64,000 nt of DNA from contig CM034307.1 in the NCBI GenBank assembly GCA_019925795.1, positions 37,349,201 through 37,413,200 on the forward strand, read 5' to 3'. Origin of the DNA: Dendrobium chrysotoxum. Lineage: Eukaryota; Streptophyta; Magnoliopsida; Asparagales; Orchidaceae. Position numbers and translations under genes: made by a program. Shown in pieces: positions 59,776-64,000 of this stretch. The notes below the pieces were generated by a model that ran no database searches, was not told where the DNA came from, and saw only the letters and a list, made by a program, of their open reading frames with translations. Positions within the stretch are counted from its first letter, which is position 1; every line of letters starts with the position of its first letter.

Positions 59776-59793
59776 TCCCCAATGGAGTCACTA
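59776..59793 (-). other. Primer binding site of element E (decayed)
   Basis: Minus strand TAGTGACTCCATTGGGGA, close to the Ogre-type TGGCGACTCC(A/G)CTGGGGA. It marks the inner end of LTR E. Confidence 0.75.
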
Positions 59794-62777
59794 AAAAAAT
59801 CTATTGAAAAAAAATTAAATTTTCAATATCACCCATATATATTCGGAGTGCTCCTATTTTTGAGATCGAATACGACATTGAGAATATTATAGTACTATCT
59901 CGAGTGGCGGACATTATATTATATAATGGATTTAAAGATAAAAATAGGGTTTTTTTAAATAATTTCATTTTTATAGTAAAATGCAACAAAAAAGAATAAC
60001 ATACTATCTTAAAAGGTAGACATTTCATTCTAGAATACAATTTAAAGATGAATATTAAGTTTTAAAAAATTGGCATTTTGTAAACAAATATAACAAAGAG
60101 AATGCCATATCACCTTGGAAGTCGAACATGACATTCTATGAAGGTATTTGAATGAAAACATCAGTTTTGAAAATTTATCATTGCTATAAATAAATACAAT
60201 AGAGGGAATATCTTATCACCCCGAAGGGTGAACACGATATTCTATAGAGGTATTTGAATGTAATAATGAGTTCTAAAAAATTATCTATATTCTCAGAGAT
60301 TTTTTTTTCCTATTTTATGAAAATAAGATAGGGTTTATTTTGATCTAGAGTAATAGGCTTCCCTTAAAGGCAAGCCTATATAATTAATTATATCTTAGGA
60401 GAGGTGAATCTCCTAAGAACACTCTCAATTAAAGTAGTGAAAAACATTTTCTTATATTTCAAAGATTAAGAATACTCTTGATAAGATGTTTTGGAGTTTT
60501 TAAAGGGGATTGGTCCAATATTAAATAGTTCTTTTTGGAGGCCAAAGGATCAAAAGTAAGGAGCACTAGGATTCTGAGATCACCCAAAAAGTGCTCCATT
60601 CTATCATATATTTAGCTTTAAAATTTTAGGAAGAATTTTTTATGTTGGAGTTGATATTTTATTAGATAGTTTGGATTATATTTTTAGAAGGTGATGACTT
60701 ATAATTTAAGGTTTAGCTCTGAACTCAGATCTAAGTTGAGTCAATAAAGAGTAGTGTACTTGAGCCTAGTCAAATGAGGTGCAAACTCAATAAAATGATA
60801 CTTATATCTTTCTCTAAAAAAACATTTTAGAAAGCCCAACACTTCTAGACTTACATTCCCGCCTAGAGTGAGAATGCCAGCTAAAACTCCACCTAATCAA
60901 TCTAAAACTATAATTATAGTCATATACAAATACAAGATGGGTAAGCTGTTATTATTTAAGTTTTTGAAATAAATGACCAACATCTAGAAGAAATTCCTCA
61001 ATGGCCCTAAACTGATGAAGGGTGATTATGATTTTAAAGCTAAATGAAATTAAACTTAGTTTATTTTTAATTTTTTTCTGATGTAATGTTTGCTAGTTTA
61101 TTCTTATGTAATAATTATCATGTGATGTTTTTAAAAATGCTTAGAAAATAGATTTTATCCTAAAAGAGAAAAACTCCCCTGAGTCAGAACTGCAGCCATA
61201 TAGGTCTGGTGGTCTGCTTCTACCCATAAGCATGGAGGTGCCTAATAAGGAAATAAGTAAGGATATATTTTATGCGATCCTAGATGAGCTCTAGCTTACT
61301 TTTTAATTCAATTTTCTTTCTATGTAGTCTTAAAATTTGTATTGATTATGAGTATAAAAATTTTTAATTCCCAAGAGCATAATGAAATATCTTCGAAAAA
61401 GTACATGCAAGAAGCAAACCTAAAAAAATAAGATTTTATAGTGTTCAATCAAAATAAACAAACATTCAACGAACCATAATAAAGCAAAATATATAATGTC
61501 TAAAATCCATATGGCAAGTGCCACTTAATACAACCCAGGGTCTACAGAAAGTAAAGGTGGCCAGGCTTTACTAACAACAACCTAGATTATATTCTTATGA
61601 AATGGCACAAAGCTTTGTAAGAAAATGAGGTGTTTTCTAGTCTTTTGTTTTTCTCTTCAAGTTTGATCCATCGTTCCTCCAGTAGGGCTTCCAAATGAAA
61701 AGAAATCCTCCACTGAAAAAAAAAATTCATTTAGTTCCCTAATCTTTATTTGGGGAAATCACCCCATTTTTAGACTTTTGCAACTCTTTTATCAAATTAC
61801 ATTTTAAAAAGAAAAATACCATATACTCCCTGCAAGTTAGTGAAGTAATTTATATATAATCTCAATAAACACATCACATAATATAATCGTTTACTCATTT
61901 TTAGCAACCTGCATTCTTGGCAATACTTTTAATAATTAAGGGGGCTAAGCAACAGAAGCACTTGCATAAAATTTTATTAGTTTAACTTTTAATTATTTTT
62001 ATCCCCTTTTTAATAATAACCCTACATAAGCATAGCCACTTAAAAAAATTTCATTAGCAATAAACATCCTAATTACTCCTAATCTAGATTTCTCTATATT
62101 AGTACAAGAGTCCACATTATCAATATTGTTAATCCAAATTGCTCCTAATCTAGATTTCTAAGTAAACCCAAGTTCATTTCATTCATATAAGAAAATGAGT
62201 CAACATAATTCTACATTAGTACTTGCAGCACAACCATTTTAAGTGCCACAGTGCCTGAGTCTATTTATGCCCATTTATGCACTTGTATAAAAACTGTTTT
62301 TAGCTCTTTTATTAAAGGAGTTCTATCATTTTAAGTGAGGTCTTATACTTCTGAGTTTCCTCCTTTAGTTCTCCCTTAGATTAAAGTCTAAGAGAGGCTA
62401 AAGAAGTGCAAGATACTTTAATTTAGATAACTTAGCCTGTATTGTGTGAGCAATTCTATTATTGGAGGAAGGAAGAGAGTGGAGAATGTCAATTGATCAT
62501 TTAGGGTTACATTTATTTTAGTAATTCTCTTGTATCTTTTTATTATATGAATGAAATAAAAGTGACTTTGCTTTTTTTGTTATCCATGTATGGCTAAATC
62601 TTTGAGACTTGGGCTAATAATGTAAACACATAGTAAATACTATTATAGACTATTATACTTTGATTTACTTTAGAGATATTTTTAATATCTATCATTATTC
62701 ATGTAATGCATACAATGGCCATATATGTAGTTAATATTTAGTGTGATGCATTATCTCAATGGAGGAATATTGGAACA
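59794..62777 (-). repeat. LTR E (Ogre-like, internally deleted)
   Basis: Minus strand from TGTTCCAATATT (62777) to the primer site. 59794-62085 matches LTR D segment 1, and 62330-62777 matches LTR D segment 3. The roughly 2 kb present between them in D is missing. The junction zone (62084-62160) has a duplicated CTCCTAATCTAGATTTCT, 57 bp apart. TATA-like TATAAAAA at 62285 lies on the plus strand and is not interpretable. Confidence 0.72.
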
Positions 62778-62833
62778 AATAAGAGTAAATGGAATGTTGG
62801 CATACATAGACATAAGATGTTAAATCTTCTAGG
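62778..62833. other. Spacer between LTR E and LTR F
   Basis: 56 bp of unassigned DNA between two LTR starts that point away from each other. Confidence 0.6.
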
Positions 62834-64000
62834 TGTTGACCTCATTTTTGGATGAGGTCAATGATCTAAATAAAAGTTTAATCTCCATGCATCAATCACT
62901 AAACCATACTTCAAACTCTAATACAAACCCTATACTGTGTATTGACATAGTGCCTTGATCATTAACAGACATAAATCATCACTTGATAATTATCCCTGAC
63001 TATTATTTGATCATCTGATCTATCATTTGATAATCACCAAATGATTATCAATGATATGATACTTATAAAACTAAAATTTCCTAAATCATTGATCTTCATT
63101 AATCAATTCAAAACCTAATTTAAAATTAATCTTAAATCCCTCAGCTGACTGTCCCCAGAGATAATCAGCTGATCATCTGTTCAATTATCGATAATCATCC
63201 ATGATTGTTAATAGTTTGAACATTTTAAAATCCTAAATCTTCCCAAGCCATTATCTGAATCAAACCTAAATTTAATCCAGTGATTAAATCCATTGTAGAC
63301 TGAAAACTCCAAAATTCAGTGTTCGAAGCCAACCCAAAACCCATTGGTCCATAACCTAATTTTGGAGAATTTTGGTTACTTCAAAACCTGACTAAATAAC
63401 CTTTGATTACTGATCTATCACTTGCATATTGATTAGGCATATCCCTAGGGTCAACCACATAAATTTAAAGGCATTTCAAGATCCCTAACTCCATAAACTG
63501 AAAGCATTTTTATAAGCTACAAAACCCTCAAATATTTATGGCCATACCACTGAACATACCATATTGTGGAATTTGATCTTAGAAGCTTCACCAAATCCAT
63601 TTAGCATCATCATTGACCTAAATATAATGTATTGAGCCAACATTGAACCTTGGTTGACCATGGTTGACCATAAAACCCTAAAATCCTAAAGATTTGGAAA
63701 TTGAATTTTCTTTAAACCTTAACATGACTTAATCAAATTAGGCCATACAACCTTCTACAAATATGTTCAAAACATCATTTAACATGCATTAAACCAAAAT
63801 ACAAGCTATGACTAATCTTGGACCTAGGTTGACCATACAGAACCATTAAACCCTAAAGCTATATCTCACATGTTTGAACCTTGTCATTGCATGAAACCTC
63901 ATCCAATATGTGCAATACATCATTTGGAGTGAAATGAACCAAATCCCAACCTATGAGCCAACTTGGTTGACCAAGTCAACCAAGGTTGACCAAGCTTTAA
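62834..64000 (+). repeat. LTR F, G-type Ogre LTR, cut by window end
   Basis: Starts TGTTGACCTCATTTTTGGAT, where TTGACCTCAT and ATGAGGTCAA form a 10-bp terminal hairpin. It aligns with G's LTR (for example GCATATTGATTAGGCAT.TCCCTAGGG at 63426 versus 11168 and 41967), diverged. TTGACC/GGTTGACCA motifs are dense near the end. It continues past the window. Confidence 0.8.

Overview
This is repeat-dominated nuclear DNA from a flowering plant. There are no rRNA, tRNA, bacterial or organellar genes and no intact host gene. Nearly everything after about 3.6 kb is transposable element. The elements (Ogre/Tat gypsy, SIRE-like Ty1/copia, FAR1-type Mutator) and the AT-rich composition point to a large angiosperm genome. 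I cannot name the species.

Layout. 1-3582: AT-rich or mixed intergenic DNA with a 30-bp-period palindrome array and a MITE-like foldback. 3592-6148: a FAR1-type Mutator-like element with 131-bp TIRs, a 9-bp target duplication and a spliced but broken transposase gene. 6590-10560: minus-strand Ogre-like internal and LTR sequence (element D). 10561-48552: a plus-strand Ogre/Tat element (G) with about 7-kb LTRs, inserted into D's LTR with TSD TTACT. G is itself interrupted by a near-complete minus-strand copia element (A, 19397-30857, TSD CCCTG) and by a minus-strand solo LTR of the same copia family (C, 36577-38275). 48558-50340: D's LTR resumes. 50341-56708: a 5'-truncated plus-strand copia element (B). 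56709-62777: the start of D's LTR, then a short internal region and a second LTR (E), all minus strand, giving an LTR-internal-LTR-internal tandem. 62834-64000: the start of another G-type LTR (F), cut by the window end.

Most interesting system. The copia family A/B/C carries many copies of a 15-bp palindrome (ATCGTCC-N-GGACGAT). They occur as doublets whose centres are 21 bp apart, two helical turns, in nine of ten doublets of one LTR and in every doublet measured in B and C. One array fills the U3 just upstream of the LTR TATA box. A second lies inside the element, upstream of its own TATA-like box and an extra ORF (ORF-X) between RNase H and the polypurine tract. ORF-X resembles the 'putative plant transposon protein' domain. 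The element therefore seems to have a second, internal promoter built from the same dyads as its LTR promoter, driving an accessory protein. This is a testable inference.

All coding regions seen are decayed: stops and frameshifts throughout, copia A protease DSG changed to DNG, RT YVDD changed to YVDE, and Ogre RT YVDD changed to YIND. The order of events read from nesting is D/E first, then G into D, then A and C into G. The MULE and B are independent.
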